A stretch of 64,000 nt of DNA from Apodemus sylvaticus (Eukaryota > Chordata > Mammalia > Rodentia > Muridae). Shown here one piece after another: positions 33,347-45,125 of this stretch. The position numbers were made by a program, and so were the translations under genes. The DNA is taken from positions 29,384,327 to 29,448,326 of the forward strand of contig NC_067490.1 of NCBI RefSeq assembly GCF_947179515.1, written 5' to 3'. The notes beneath the pieces were generated by a model. It saw only the letters and a program-made list of their open reading frames with translations. It had not been told where the DNA came from and did not search any database. The stretch's first letter is position 1, and each line of letters starts with the position of its first letter.

Positions 33347-33517
33347 TGCCAGGCAGTGGGGCAGCGGTGGTGCATGCCTTTAATCCCAGCACCTGGGAGG
33401 CAGAGGCAGGTGGATTTCTGAGTTCAAGGCCAGCCTGGTCTCCAGAGTGCGTTCCAGGACAGCCAGGGGCTACTCAGAGAAACCCTGTATAAAAAAGCCA
33501 AAAAAAAAAAAAAAAAA
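33347..33517 (+). mobile_element. B1 SINE with perfect target-site duplication
   Basis: GCCAGGCAGTGGGGCAGCGGTGG head to CAGAGAAACCCTGTAT and a long A-tail. The 14-mer AAGACATGGCCTCT lies directly on both sides (33333-33346 and 33518-33531), showing a relatively recent L1-driven insertion. Confidence 0.97.
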
Positions 33518-33669
33518 AAGACATGGCCTCTCTGTAATCCAAGATACCTTCGAACTCTTTAAAAAGCCCAGGATGCTCCAGCAGGAAAACAGGGCATCAA
33601 ATGAGGGAGAGGGTTGCCATCCCACATTCACCCATAATTGTTCCTGTCTGAAAGAATTACAGGGATTGA

Positions 33670-34248
33670 AATGTAGAGGAGCCTGAGGAAAAGAAGGTCC
33701 AGCGACAGTCCCAAAGTGGGATCCAGCTCAAGGGGAGGTCCCAAGGCCTGACACTGTTACTGAGGCTATGGAGCGCTCACAAAGAGACTTAGCATGACCG
33801 AACTCTGGAAGACCCATCAAGCAGCTGAAAAAGTCAGATGTAGATATTTGCCCTCAACCAATGGACAGAAGCTGCTGACCCCTATTGCTGAATTAGGGAA
33901 GGCTGAAAGAAGCTGAGGAGAAAGGCAACCCAGTAGGAGGACCAGCAGTCTCAATCTGGACCACCAAGATCTCTCAAACACTGGACCACCACAGAGGCAG
34001 CACAGACCAGCTGATATGAGGCCCCCAACACACATACAGTAGAGGACTGCCGAGTTGATTCAGAGATGATTCAACTAACCCTCAAGAGCATCAGGGAGTT
34101 TAGGTCAGGTGGGGTTGGGGGTGGAGACACCCACATGGAGACAGGGGGTGGGGAGGAGTTATGAGATGTGGACTGGGGAGGGTGGATGGGGGTGTGTGGG
34201 GAATACAATATGGAGTATAAAAAAAATAAATTAATTTTAAAAAAAAAG
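33670..34248 (+). mobile_element. L1 3' UTR, 5'-truncated
   Basis: GCTATGGAGCGCTCACAAAGAGACTTAGCATGACC, GACCCCTATTGCTGAATTAGGGAAGGCTG and GTGGGGAATACAATATGGAGTATAAAAAAAATAAATTAA are mouse L1 3' end landmarks. A polypurine tract lies at 34105-34200. Confidence 0.9.
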
Positions 34249-34330
34249 GCCAGACTGGCTTTGAACTCAGCATCTTCCTGCGTCAGTTTTTTCAGTGACA
34301 GAATTACAGAAAGGCACCACAATGCCTGTC
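34249..34330 (-). mobile_element. Old B1/B4 SINE fragment
   Basis: GGCCAGACTGGCTTTGAACTCAGCATCTTCCTGCGTCAG...GAATTACAGAAAGGCACCACAATGCC. The L1 tail abuts it, so the L1 may have inserted into this SINE. Confidence 0.65.
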
Positions 34331-34371
34331 TTCTTTGTTTTTTTCTCTAACACTCTTTAAAAGCTACCTAA

Positions 34372-34568
34372 GGTCCAATGAGAGGGCTTAGTGGTTAAAG
34401 GCACCGGCTGCACAAAGCTGGCAACCCGAGTTTGATCCCTGGAATCTAACTGAAAGTGGAAAAAAAGGAGAACCAGCTCCGCAAAGCTGTCCTCTGACCT
34501 GTGCATGAAGCATGCTACATCCAGAAACACATCATGCACATACACAATAATAGTAACTTTAAAAAAAT
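34372..34568 (+). mobile_element. B3 SINE
   Basis: AGAGGGCTTAGTGGTTAAAGGCACCGGCTG head, CGAGTTTGATCCCTGG, GTCCTCTGACCTGTGCATG, CACATACACAATAATAGTAAC tail. Confidence 0.78.
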
Positions 34569-34622
34569 CCTGTATGATAGATGGGGTACACCCTAATGAG
34601 TAGTAGCTTCTTCAACTAATGG

Positions 34623-34668
34623 TTGTGTGTGTTTGTGTGTTTGTGTGTGTGTGTGTGTGAGAGTGAGT
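34623..34668 (+). repeat. (TG)n tract
   Basis: Interrupted TG dinucleotide run with TTTG units. Confidence 0.93.
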
Positions 34669-34671
34669 GTG

Positions 34672-34746
34672 ATATGTTTGGGATTGAACCTAAGGCCTTG
34701 TGTAAGTTAAACACACATCTAACCACCAAATGACACTCTAAGACCC
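34672..34746 (-). mobile_element. ID-like SINE fragment
   Basis: TTGGGATTGAACCTAAGGCCTTGTGTAAGTTAAACACACATCTAACCACCAAATGACA is an ID head on the reverse strand. Confidence 0.6.
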
Positions 34747-34865
34747 TAGTTTGCTTGTTTAAGGATCAGTTTCAAATTAGATAAAATCCTTATAGTGGAC
34801 AGTTATTATTCCCTATAATCTATTTCCCTATTTCTCCGTAGGTAAGAGTGAATATGGAAACCCTG

Positions 34866-34950
34866 AGAGCTGAAGATATAGCCCAGAGGATATAGCACTT
34901 CTAGGCCCAAGGCCCCCAGGTTCAATCTCTAACACTGGAAAACAAATAAA
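34866..34950 (+). mobile_element. ID SINE
   Basis: GAGCTGAAGATATAGCCCAGAGGATATAGCAC...GCCCAAGGCCCCCAGGTTCAATCTC, with an A-rich tail. Confidence 0.75.
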
Positions 34951-35374
34951 TGGGAGAAAGTTGAATAAACAGGAGGGGGAAAACCCTGACATCAGAGACC
35001 AAGGATGAGCACATGTCCAAATAAGGTCAGACAGCCTTCTCGGCTCCCAATATGGAAATCTTAAGTCAAGTAAGAAGCATGAAGCACAGCTGGAGCTGAC
35101 TCAAGACAACCTGACGAGGCCAACTGAGATCACCGGTCTGTCTTCTGTCCTCACCTACAGCTTTTTACTAAGTTCCTTTCTTAGTTTATGTTATGAGAAA
35201 TTGTTTTCTGTTGTTTACAATCAGGACAAGGGACAGCAGACAGTAGAGTGCCAGAGATAACAGAAGCACTTGTGTACCTCTGTGTACAGTACTAAGCTTT
35301 AAAAAGTACAGCAGAAGCCTTCCAGCCCAAAGCTCCATCTTCCAGGATTTCAGTTAAGTGACTAGTACAGAGCA
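34951..35374. other. Unique non-coding sequence
   Basis: No recognisable repeat or exon. Confidence 0.5.
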
Positions 35375-35445
35375 TGTCTTAGTTACTTTCGCTGTGATAA
35401 AACACCATGACTAAAGCAACTTAGAAAGGAAGGAAGGAAGATACC
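35375..35445 (-). mobile_element. MTD-like LTR 3'-end fragment
   Basis: TGTCTTAGTTACTTTCGCTGTGATAAAACACCATGACTAAAGCAACTTAG is the reverse complement of the conserved LTR terminus. It ends in a short GGAA tract. Confidence 0.78.
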
Positions 35446-35771
35446 CAAGAGAGCAGTGTGGGCATCTCAAGCATCATCAAGTAGCCATGCATATTGCTTT
35501 TGGTGGATTCTGACCTTACACCTCAAATCTCTGCTAAGGAACTTAAATGAACCCAAAAGGTGGTTCCTGAGGTACATAGGATTATAGCTAACAGGGTAAA
35601 ACCTAGGGTTACAGGGGAAGTTAACACATTTTTTTTTTTTTTAGTATTTTTCTATATTCTTTGTGTATATAAAGAATAAGGCTATACTTGAAAATCATAT
35701 ATCTTAGGCCTTAACCAGGTTTTACCGCTATTTTAGCATGAAATACCTCTATTTAAAGAGAATGTTATCTT
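35446..35771. other. Unique or unclassified sequence
   Basis: A T-run lies at about 35630. Part may be the rest of the adjacent LTR, too decayed to recognise. Confidence 0.4.
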
Positions 35772-35885
35772 GGGCTGGAGAGATGGTTCATACATGGTTC
35801 TGAGTTCATACAGAACTCAGAAATCTGCCTGCCTCTGCCTCCCAGAGTGCTGGAATTACAGGCGTGCGCTGCCACCACCTGGCTT
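35772..35885. mobile_element. Chimeric SINE: B2 head fused to reverse B1
   Basis: 35774-35797 is a B2 5' end (GGGCTGGAGAGATGGTTCA). It runs within about 15 bases into reverse-strand B1 (AGAACTCAGAAATCTGCCTGCCTCTGCC to GGCGTGCGCTGCCACC, 35810-35885). Both parts are truncated at the junction. Confidence 0.85.
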
Positions 35886-36354
35886 ACACTAGAATTCTTA
35901 ATTCTTGGCTGGTAAGAGTCTCCAATCAGATTTCTTTTCTTTTCCCATATCCTCAAAATCTTCCCTAGCTGTCTATCCTGCCTCACCTTTGTGACTTTAT
36001 CAATGTATCACTATCTACACTCCTCACACAAGACTGCTCATATAATAGATGAATGATTCCATCTCCAGCGGCTAAGAAAGACTCCCTTCGTTAGGCCAGT
36101 CTATATTGTTTTCCAAAAAAGAACTATGCTGATAGCCTTCTAAGCCCCACCAATCCCCAAACAAAACAAAAACAAACAAACAAACAAAAAACCCAATATT
36201 CTATTACAGGCAATGGCCTGCAGTTCTGATGGTCTAGGCACCACTCCCTTTAAACGTCTCTGAATGAGAAAAACTGAAAAAAATGAATGAATATTTGATT
36301 GTTTTCTAAAACTCTACATAAGGACAACAGGCATTCAACTTAAGCCTGAGGTTT
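35886..36354. other. Unique non-coding sequence
   Basis: Includes an A/CAAA-rich tract at 36160-36192. No exon signals recognised. Confidence 0.5.
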
Positions 36355-36369
36355 AAGTAAGGTAAGCAT

Positions 36370-36521
36370 GCCGGGCAGTGTAGGCGCACGCCTGTAATCC
36401 CAGCACTCTGTAATCCCATACCTGGTCTACAGAGTGAGTTCCAGGATAGCCAGGGCTATACAGAGAAACCCTGTCTCGGAAAACAAAAAACAAACAAAAA
36501 AACAAAACAAAACAAAAAAAA
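36370..36521 (+). mobile_element. B1 SINE with internal deletion and clear target duplication
   Basis: GCCGGGCAGTGTAGGCGCACG head, then a deletion: CCAGCACTCTGTAATCCCATACCTGGTCTACAG lacks the 'gggaggcagaggcagg...gaggccag' part. The 15-16-bp AAGTAAGGTAAGCATG occurs at 36355 and again at 36522. Confidence 0.96.
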
Positions 36522-36537
36522 AAGTAAGGTAAGCATG

Positions 36538-37620
36538 TATTTACAGACTCTGAAACAGCAAAGAATAAACTGAACTAGAGGGAAGATATAAATCAAATTC
36601 CCAAAGGTACCCTATTAGTTAATGACAGGCTTAACATATACCACTTTTATGAAACTGTTTCTGTTTTTTAGGAAGAGTAGTTACCTAAGGTGGTACCCAG
36701 GCCTTGGAGCCAGCCTGCAAGTTAGTCTGTGCTGGAGATATATATAATAGACACTTAGAAGCTGCTTTTGCCAAAAGAAGTTGTTTTCTTACCTAAGCCC
36801 ACCAGATAGAAAGCAGGAGGAAGCCTGCCTCCATTTGTGCCTAGCTCCTTTACTCTGGTCAGACTCCAGCTTGACCTTGTACAGCCCTGAGAGTCAGTCA
36901 AGAACTGATTATCTCCCTAACCCATCTCATCCCCTTTAAGGCTGAAGATACAAAGATAAGTCAAGCATCAGAAAGCTTTGTACTACCTTGGATCCTAGGA
37001 ATGGCAGGGCCACACAGAGCAGACCACTCTGTCAATATAGCAATTATATCTGTGATGGATGTGGCTACATGTCCTGGAGTTGAAGAAACCATCTCAAACC
37101 AGACAGATTCTCTAACCTTCTTCAGCACCTTGTAGAACCAGAAAAGAAAGGACAGTTAACTAGGCCACTCCTCCACCAGAACTGCTTAATTATGCAGTGT
37201 TCTAATTTTTAATCTATTTCAACTAAAGCCCATGCCAGTACCTCACAGATGAACTTGGCCAATGGGGCCTTTTTGCTTCTCTTCCTAATGTTGACTGAAA
37301 TTTTTCTCTGTTTTTCGCCAATATTCATTACATGGAGAGGTAGCTGAGGTTGCCTTCCTAAGATTGCTGGAGCTGGGCTTTTGCCCTAAAACTCTGGTTA
37401 CAAAATCATAATCATGCCCAACCCACCCTCATTCTTATCACAGTCTACCTGTGTCCTAAGGTCCCCTTTGCTGATGAAGTGCTAATCTGTCCGGGTCACC
37501 TTATCAGTCTGGGCAACAACATGGCCCCACTTCCCACAACTCAAAGGTATATTACAGTAAGTATACATGGTGTAGTCTAAATAATTTTGTGGAGGGGGAA
37601 AAAATCTTATTCAAGACTTG
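36538..37620. other. Unclassified 1-kb block
   Basis: No SINE or L1. A 72-codon open stretch without ATG (37362-37580) is present in the plus frame. I do not recognise it. The block could be an old retroviral or unique sequence. Confidence 0.4.
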
Positions 37621-37624
37621 TAAT

Positions 37625-37770
37625 TGGGTTTGGTATCTCTCATCTGTAATCTCAGCACTGGGGGTCTGGGACAGGAGGATCATTTAGAGTTCTAGGCTAG
37701 CTAGGGGTCACATAGTGAGTTCCATTCCAGCATGAGCTACAGAATGAAACCACCTCAAAAAATAAAAAAC
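37625..37770 (+). mobile_element. Old B1 SINE
   Basis: TGGTATCTCTCATCTGTAATCTCAGCACTGGG, GGACAGGAGGATCATTTAG, CATGAGCTACAGAATGAAACCACCTC. Confidence 0.68.
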
Positions 37771-37879
37771 AAAAATCAAACAAACAAAACACTACCAGGA
37801 TCTACATTAAACCTAACTTTAAAATACAACAACCTCTAACAAACATCATCATTGTTTCTATATCTTAGAATGAATTCAG

Positions 37880-38086
37880 AATTGATTTATTTGTATTTAT
37901 GTGGATGTTCCGTCTATGAAGGTACATGTTATGCAGATGCACACGCAGGCCAGAAGATGGTGTCAAATGTCCTGGGACTGGAGTTCCAGATGACTGGAAG
38001 GTATGAGGTATGAGTGTAAGGATCTGAATTTGGGTCTGCTAGAAGAGCAAATGTTCTTAAACCTCTGAGCCATCTATCCAGCCCTA
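37880..38086 (-). mobile_element. B3 SINE
   Basis: Reverse B3: TTGTATTTATGTGGATGTTCCGTCTATGAAGG, GGACTGGAGTTCCAGATGACTGG, TAAACCTCTGAGCCATCTATCCAGCCC. Confidence 0.83.
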
Positions 38087-38710
38087 AATCTCAGTCATAA
38101 TAGAAAACAGGAAACAAATGCGGCTCATATGTTCTATGCTATAAAAGTATATTTGTACTTCATCTTGTAGGAATTTGCCTGCAAAATACTATAAGCAATT
38201 CAGTACATCGCACCACTGTTAGCTCTGAAGAATTCCAGACTCGGGAATCTTGGTGTACACAAAAACCCCTCTACACAGACACGCTGTGAGGGTAGTGCAG
38301 GAGGCTGAAGAAGAGCACCAACACCATGCACACCAGACTCAGGGCTGACCACCCAACCGGAGGGACAAGATAACCTCAGAAATCACTGTCTGGCTGCATT
38401 GATTCTCTATCAGGTAGGCTAGTTGGAGCTGGCTTGAGGAAAGCATATCTTCTGGAATGTTAGTCCTTTAGCTTCCCAGACTGTATGGGTTTAAGGAGTA
38501 TAAGGATTCTGCTTATTCATTCTGCAATGGCTGGTACAAACTCTGGTATACCAGTTACAATTTCAAAGACTAAGTCACATGACTCATGACACAGATATGA
38601 GTCATACAGCCCCACTGATCTCCACTCTACTGCATAGCACTAGGGATACATGGGCAGCTAGTCTACCTTTTTACGTGGTGCAAACTCAGGTCTTCTCACT
38701 TGTATAACTC
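38087..38710. other. Unique non-coding sequence
   Basis: No recognisable repeat or exon. Confidence 0.5.
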
Positions 38711-38856
38711 CCACCCCCAGACAAGTGTTTCTCTCTGTAGCCCTGGCTGTCCTAGAACTCACTCTGTAGACCAGGCTGGCCTCTAACTCACAGAGATCTG
38801 CCTGCTTCTGCCTCCCAAGTGATGGGATTAAAGGGGTACATCACCACACCCACCTT
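38711..38856 (-). mobile_element. B1 SINE
   Basis: Reverse B1: AGACAAGTGTTTCTCTCTGTAGCC to GTGATGGGATTAAAGGGG. Confidence 0.93.
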
Positions 38857-38869
38857 GGCTAATGACCTT

Positions 38870-39611
38870 TTTAATGTTCTTGAATTCAGTTTTCAGATTT
38901 TTATATTCATCAGAGAATATCCCTAATTTTGTTTTTTGTTGTTGTGTCTTTATCTGATTTTGGTAACAGAATAATAATGGTTTTGTAAAAAGACTCTGGT
39001 AGCATTTCTTCCTTGTTTGTTTTATTGGCTAGTTTGAAAAGTGCTGTTTAAAAGTTGTAGAATTCAGTAATGAATCCATGTAAACATAGAATTGTGTAGT
39101 CTGACATTTTATTATTATTAAAGATTTACTTTTGTTCCCTGTTATGGACCTGCTTTGTCTCATGTTGTTTAAATTTTGCTAGGTGCATCTGTAAAATTCA
39201 TCCACTTGTGGGTTTTCTAGTTTATTGGGACATAGATTTTTAAGATATGTCCTTATGGTCTAGATGGTTGCTTCTCCTTTGGCAGCTTCCACAGCACTTC
39301 CCATTATTATGAAAGCTAGTCCTCACGAAGGAGGAGGCTTCCAAGTCAGATCCAGTTCAAATCCTTTGAATGGTATATCCAAAGTACACATTGTCCAGTA
39401 ATAGGGATTTACCTTTAAATTCTGAGGTAACCAGGGGCAATGGCACTAGCCTGTATCATTTTAGAAGATGGACTTTTCTGACAAATGGAAATAGATAATG
39501 CTTTAAAAGAAATATGGTATCATGTGTTTTTTGATTAGGCAATTGAGACCACTAATATTCAATTATTGAAAGATGTGCATTAATTCCTGCAATTTTGTTG
39601 ACTTAATACTG
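38870..39611 (-). mobile_element. L1 ORF2 fragment, left of LTR insertion
   Basis: Antisense ORF2 landmarks: GTGTCTTTATCTGATTTTGGTAAC, then the segment around 'ttttgctaggtgcatctgtaaaattcatccacttgtgggttttctagttta' and 'gatatgtccttatgg'. The part from about 39270 to 39480 is unassigned. Similarity resumes up to the LTR. Confidence 0.72.
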
Positions 39612-40477
<866 letters not shown>

Positions 40478-41640
40478 CTGCTTGCTGTCCTATTTAATTA
40501 CTGTTGATTCTTTTCAGTGTTTATCATTCTCTTCGGTCTAAAGTATTCTACAAGTATCTTCTATAGAGCTTAATTACTTCAGAATGCGTTTATTGCGAAT
40601 TTTTTTCCTTCCATACTGACAAATAGTTTTGTGCAATATAGTAGGTTGAATTGGCAGCTGCTGTCTTGAAATATATCATTCCATGTCCTCCACAGTTTCT
40701 GTTGAGAAATCTGTTGTATTTATCTCTTCCAGCTTTTAATGAACTTTATTGTTCTGGATAGGTAGTGTTTTAACTATAACGTAACATTGGGAGAAGGTTC
40801 TTTTTGCATCTGTCTGGTGCTAGCAATCAAAGTCTACTGTACCCATATGCACATTTCTTTCCTTAGGTTTAGGGAACTGCCTGCTATGATTTTACTAAAA
40901 ATGTTTCCCTAAAGACTGACACCAAACCAACTACCTGCAGGAAGCAGAGACAAGCTGCCTGGAAGAGGTTTAGACCAATTGAGTCATTCGGAAAGGACAC
41001 TCTCCACCCTGATGAGAGGCCTGCAGGCTGTGCAGTGTGCTCTAGGTTTCTAGCTCTGTGCTCATGTTTCTAACCATGGTGGGGTGGGCTTTGGTGATGT
41101 GGTTATGAGTCATTTTTGCTCCTGTAAGTAACTCCTCTCCCATATTCCTGTAAGTGTTTCCCTGAATCTTAAGCAGGAGATTCTCCTTCTATGGCCATGA
41201 CTGAATATTCTGTCATCCTTCTGATGACATTTTATTCTTGAGGCATCCACAAAGTTTCTATTCAACTTCGTAAATACTACTTCTAGTGTTTTTGTTTTGC
41301 TTTTTTTTTTTTTTTTACTTTTTTTTCCCCAGAACTTGTTTCCCTTTCCTGAGGTCCAATCTCATTTCCTGCCCCCTCTGCCCCTTTTAAAGCTGTTTTC
41401 TTGGAATTCATTCAGATGGTTATTAATATCCTCTTTGAACATACTTACACACTTCTAAGTATTTGAATGGGACTTCATCTAATTTACTTCTCATTGCAAG
41501 GAATTACATAAGATTAGCAGTTCTTGGAGGAATCATACTGCCTTGGATTTTAGGCTTCTCATGGTTTTTGTTTGTCTGGTTTGTTTTTGAGTGAGACTTG
41601 TATATATGGGGTTAGGCTGCTGGATTTTTTCCTTAAAATA
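40478..41640 (-). mobile_element. L1 fragment, right of LTR insertion
   Basis: Continues directly after the LTR (TTACTGTTGATTCTTTTCAGTGTTTATCATTCTC). It contains TATATCATTCCATGTCCTCC and TTTCTGTTGAGAAATCTGTTG, and a 5'-ward region GAATTCATTCAGATGGTTATTAATATCC. T-run at about 41301-41318. Old copy. Confidence 0.7.
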
Positions 41641-42089
41641 ACCCCCCCATAAAGGGTTTACAATATTTAAAAAGGACTAAGTTATATAGTAGAGTTCAGA
41701 TATAATGTTCCTCTCTTACAACAGTGTTGGGGAAACCAAGCTCAATTCCCAATGTTCTCCAAGAACAGAAAATATTGAACGCAATCACTGTTAAAGGATA
41801 GTCCCACTATGAAAATAAAGTAACAACCAAAAAAAAAAACTCACCCACCAAACACACTCCTTTTAGGAAGTAAAGCAGCATTTAATTAATAGTACAGTAT
41901 GCAACAATCTATCACTGCAGATGTGGTAGGAAAAGGAAAGGAAGGCCAGTGATTAGCAGTGAGTTGACAGAAACAAAGTAGAGCAAGCAGTAAAGAGGAG
42001 TGCGGGAATAGTAGAGACAGGAGGGCATAAGGCAGGGAGAGTACAGGTAGAATGGAAGGCGTGTGGTAGCTGGGGACACACCCTAAATG
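41641..42089. other. Unique non-coding sequence
   Basis: No clear repeat or exon. A 69-codon minus frame (41886-42095) is ordinary. Confidence 0.45.
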
Positions 42090-42292
42090 GCACACTGCTC
42101 ACCCAGCATTCAGGGCCCTGGGTTCAATCCCTAGTACTGTACAAGTCAAGTATGACAGTGCACGCCTATGACCTGAGCACTTGGGAAGGAGAGGCAGGAG
42201 AATCAAGAGCTCAAGGTCCTCCTCAGCTAGCTACACAACAAATCTGAGGCCAGTGTGGGATACATGAGACTTTATCATAAAATAAAGTAAGG
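42090..42292 (+). mobile_element. B4 SINE
   Basis: ID-like end (CATTCAGGGCCCTGGGTTCAATCCCTAGTACTG) joined to a B1-like body (AGTGCACGCCTATGACCTGAGCACTTGGGAAGGAGAGGCAGG). Confidence 0.8.
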
Positions 42293-42300
42293 AGGGAAGG

Positions 42301-42303
<3 letters not shown>

Positions 42304-42356
<53 letters not shown>
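42304..42356 (+). repeat. (TA)n microsatellite
   Basis: Pure AT dinucleotide run of about 26 units, following the B4 tail. Confidence 0.98.
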
Positions 42357-42362
<6 letters not shown>

Positions 42363-42829
42363 ATTATTAAACAAAGAAGGAATAAATGTGATGAGCGGGA
42401 GAGCGCTGCATGGACAGTTTTGAAGTTTGAGTGTAGTCTCATTGCAAGCTGTCCCCAGTCTCCATTCTCTTGGCTCTCCTTTCTGGGCTCAAACACTACC
42501 ACATCCCTAGCAATCTTCTGTGAGGTCTGCTCACAGATACTAACTAGTCAATCAATCTCTCCTGGGCTGAGTCACAAATGCTGGTCTTTTATCAGGGTGG
42601 TTCTTCAGGGGTCATGCTAAAAAGCTATTCTTACCTTAGGGCAGTCTTTTGCAAGGTCACTGACATTGAGCAATCTCAAAGGGGTTGGTTATAGATGCTG
42701 GTCACACTTTTGGTCATTCCTTCAGGAGTCTAGATGTGAACGCTGGATTTGTTCCTGGGAGGCCATTACCATGCTGAAGCCAGAGTATATATAAAATCCA
42801 TGCTGAGAACGAGAAGGGATCTTCTACTT
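42357..42829. other. Unique or unclassified sequence
   Basis: TATATATAAAATCC at 42786 followed by a possible transcription-start-like region could be LTR-derived. Otherwise nothing recognised. Confidence 0.4.
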
Positions 42830-43130
42830 GTGTTGACTGCAGTGTCTGGTTGTTTACTTTGTCCTGAGGTCTATTTTACCTGACACTTCAATGATTGGTA
42901 TTAATAAAGACTCCCACAAATTATTTTAATTGTTATTATCATAAGATATCTTTTTCCATCTTTTTACTTTCAATTTGCCTATACTATTATATATACAAGG
43001 TGAATTTCTTGTACACAGCACATATCTGGGTCATTTCTTAAGATCTATATAATTAAAATCTGTCTCTTAGTGTCTTTAGCCCCCTAATATAACAGGCTTT
43101 CTCTTCCCTGATTCAAGGTTACAGTAACAT
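42830..43130 (-). mobile_element. Old L1 ORF2 fragment
   Basis: ATATCTTTTTCCATCTTTTTACTTTCAATTTGCCTATACTATTATATATACAAGGTGAATTTCTTGTACACAGCACATATCTGGGTC follows the antisense ORF2 pattern well known from mammalian L1. Confidence 0.72.
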
Positions 43131-43575
43131 AAATAAATGTTAGGCCTCTTTCTTTAAACAGTTCTACGGTTCTCTGAGACTTTAAATTTTTATTGGAGTG
43201 CACCCAATCTCATTTCTTAATTCCTGTTTTGCTTAGGTTACAACAAACAAGAAATTAACTATAGACTATACAGCTCCCAGTGCTGAAAACATCTGCTAGT
43301 GTGGTATGAGGAGATTTTCCCCACCAGTGCCCACACAGTCTTCCATGTGACTGTGATAAGGAGCATGCTGAATGCCAGATGACTGTGACTGAATTGGACT
43401 CTGTTGTACTAGTATAGCCTATATACCCAACACGGGGAGGCCCAGATCTCGTAAACCTGGAGTATCTCCAGCACTGGATAAAGCTTTTGCAAAGTTTCTT
43501 AAGGACTTGGTTTCCCTCAAACCCCTTTGCCATGTGGAGACCTCAGCCAGGGCTGCATAAGATTCTTGGCTCAAA
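43131..43575. other. Unique non-coding sequence
   Basis: The 92-codon minus frame (43255-43533) has no recognised homology. No repeat seen. Confidence 0.45.
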
Positions 43576-43797
43576 GGGGGGGGGGGGGAGAAGGAGGAGG
43601 AGGGAGGGAGGGAAGAAGGGAGGGAGGAAGGAAGGAAAGGAAGGAAGGAAGGAAGGAAGGAAGGAAGGAAGGAAGGAAGGAAGGAAGGAAGGAAGAGAGG
43701 AAGGAAGGAAGGAAGGAAGGAAGGAAGGAAGGAAGGAAGGAAGGAAGGAAGGAAGGAAGGGAGGAAGGAAGGGAGGAAGGAAGGGAGGAAGGAAAAA
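43576..43797 (+). repeat. (GGAA)n microsatellite with leading poly-G
   Basis: Thirteen-base G-run, GGA/GGGA transition, then some 40 GGAA units with few interruptions. Long open frames on both strands here are repeat artefacts. Confidence 0.98.
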
Positions 43798-44002
43798 AGA
43801 AATAGAAAAGAGAGAGACATTTTCTAATATTTCAAACACAATAGGAGTAATAGGAGCACAACAGTATTTTAAGAATATCCACAAACATCATGAATGATAA
43901 ACATTAAACTCAATAACAAAGACAAGAGCTCACATATTTTAGATCTCATCAGGTGCAAGTGGACCGATTTGCATTAAAACACAAGCAAACAAAAAACCAA
44001 GG

Positions 44003-44300
44003 AATTGGAGAGATAGCTCAGTGGTTAAGAGCACTGGATGCTCTTGCAGAGGACCTGGGTTCAATTCCTAGCACCCACATGGAGGTTTATAACTACAATT
44101 ATAGTTATAATTATATAACTTTATATATTTATTCTATATCTATATAATTATATAGTTATATAGTAACTGAAATTCCAAGGGATCTAACATTCTCTTCTGG
44201 CTTCTGTAGGCAATACACGACAGTTGTACACTTACATACACATCATACACATAATAAAAAATAATTAAATCAAATTAGTTAAAAAAAAAAAAAAAAGCAA
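44003..44300 (+). mobile_element. B3/B2 SINE with an AT-rich internal insertion
   Basis: The head ATTGGAGAGATAGCTCAGTGG to CACCCACATGGAGGTTTATAACTAC, then about 75 bp of TATA-rich sequence (44091-44165). It resumes with CTGAAATTCCAAGGGATCTAACATTCTCTTCTGGCTTCTG and the ACATACACATCATACACATAATAAAAA tail. Confidence 0.9.
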
Positions 44301-44616
44301 CACCAACCTGCTCCCAAACTAGATTTCCTAAACCCTCTTGAGAGGTGGCTAATGTTTTTGTTCTGTATGTCATTTTATCTTACTCAAAGATGAGTAAGAT
44401 ATAGAAAAGGCCCTAGACTAGGATCCTGGTTGTCCTACTGTCCACCACATTGTGACAGCAACCACAGTTTCCTAGCCCCTTCCATTTTACTAACAGACCA
44501 GCACTAATTACTTTCCAATGCCAAATTCCCCACCCCTCACAGAAGGCACTACTCAGAGTTCATTGCTCCAAGCTTAGTCTATCTACAGCGTCCTGTCCCT
44601 CTATTAAAAGTCTGCT
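44301..44616. other. Unique non-coding sequence
   Basis: No recognisable repeat or exon. Confidence 0.5.
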
Positions 44617-44790
44617 TGAGGCTGGGGAGATGCCCCAGGGGTTAAGAGCACTGGCTGCTCTTCCAGGGGATTCAAGTTTGAGTTCCAGCTCAAGGTGGTT
44701 TACAACAAACTGCACTGCCACACCCTCCTCTGCACTGCAACATGTGATACACAGACATTCATGGCAAAACACCCATACACATTTTTTTAA
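44617..44790 (+). mobile_element. B3 SINE
   Basis: GAGGCTGGGGAGATGCCCCAGGGGTTAAGAGCACTGGCTGCTCTTCC head and GCAAAACACCCATACACATT tail. Confidence 0.88.
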
Positions 44791-44960
44791 GTTGGTAGAT
44801 TCATTAAAGTTCCATAATGTACTTCAACATGAAAAAAGAAACAGGAAAAAAAAATATGTATGTGCCCATGCACACACTAAGCTTCACTGTGGAAATACCT
44901 AGATGCTGTCAAATGAAACAAATAACATCAAGAGGAGGGGGCACAAAACTCCTACTGCTG

Positions 44961-45125
44961 AAGGTTGGAGAGATGGTTCATCCATAAAGAGCAATAACTA
45001 CCTCACAACTTCTGAAATCCTGTTCCTGGGAACTCAGTGCTCTCTGAGGGCACTGTACTCGCAGGGTCCATACACATACATGCAAGCAAAAAACCTATAC
45101 AGAAAATTAACAACAACAACAACCA
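44961..45125 (+). mobile_element. B3/B2 SINE, diverged
   Basis: GAAGGTTGGAGAGATGGTTCATCC head, TACACATACATGCAAGCAAAAAACC tail followed by (CAA)n. Confidence 0.75.

Noticed and set aside
37362..37580. 72-codon ATG-less open stretch with two CPK/CPG-like motifs
   Set aside because: Considered as an old retroviral or gene fragment. The similarity is too slight to assign, and stops bound it on both sides.
43255..43533. 92-codon minus frame, possible processed pseudogene
   Set aside because: No protein family recognised and no A-tail or target duplication next to it.
43419..43897. Open frames of Lys-Glu-Gly-Arg or Phe-Leu-Pro-Ser repeats (up to 136 codons)
   Set aside because: They are translations of the (GGAA)n microsatellite in different frames.
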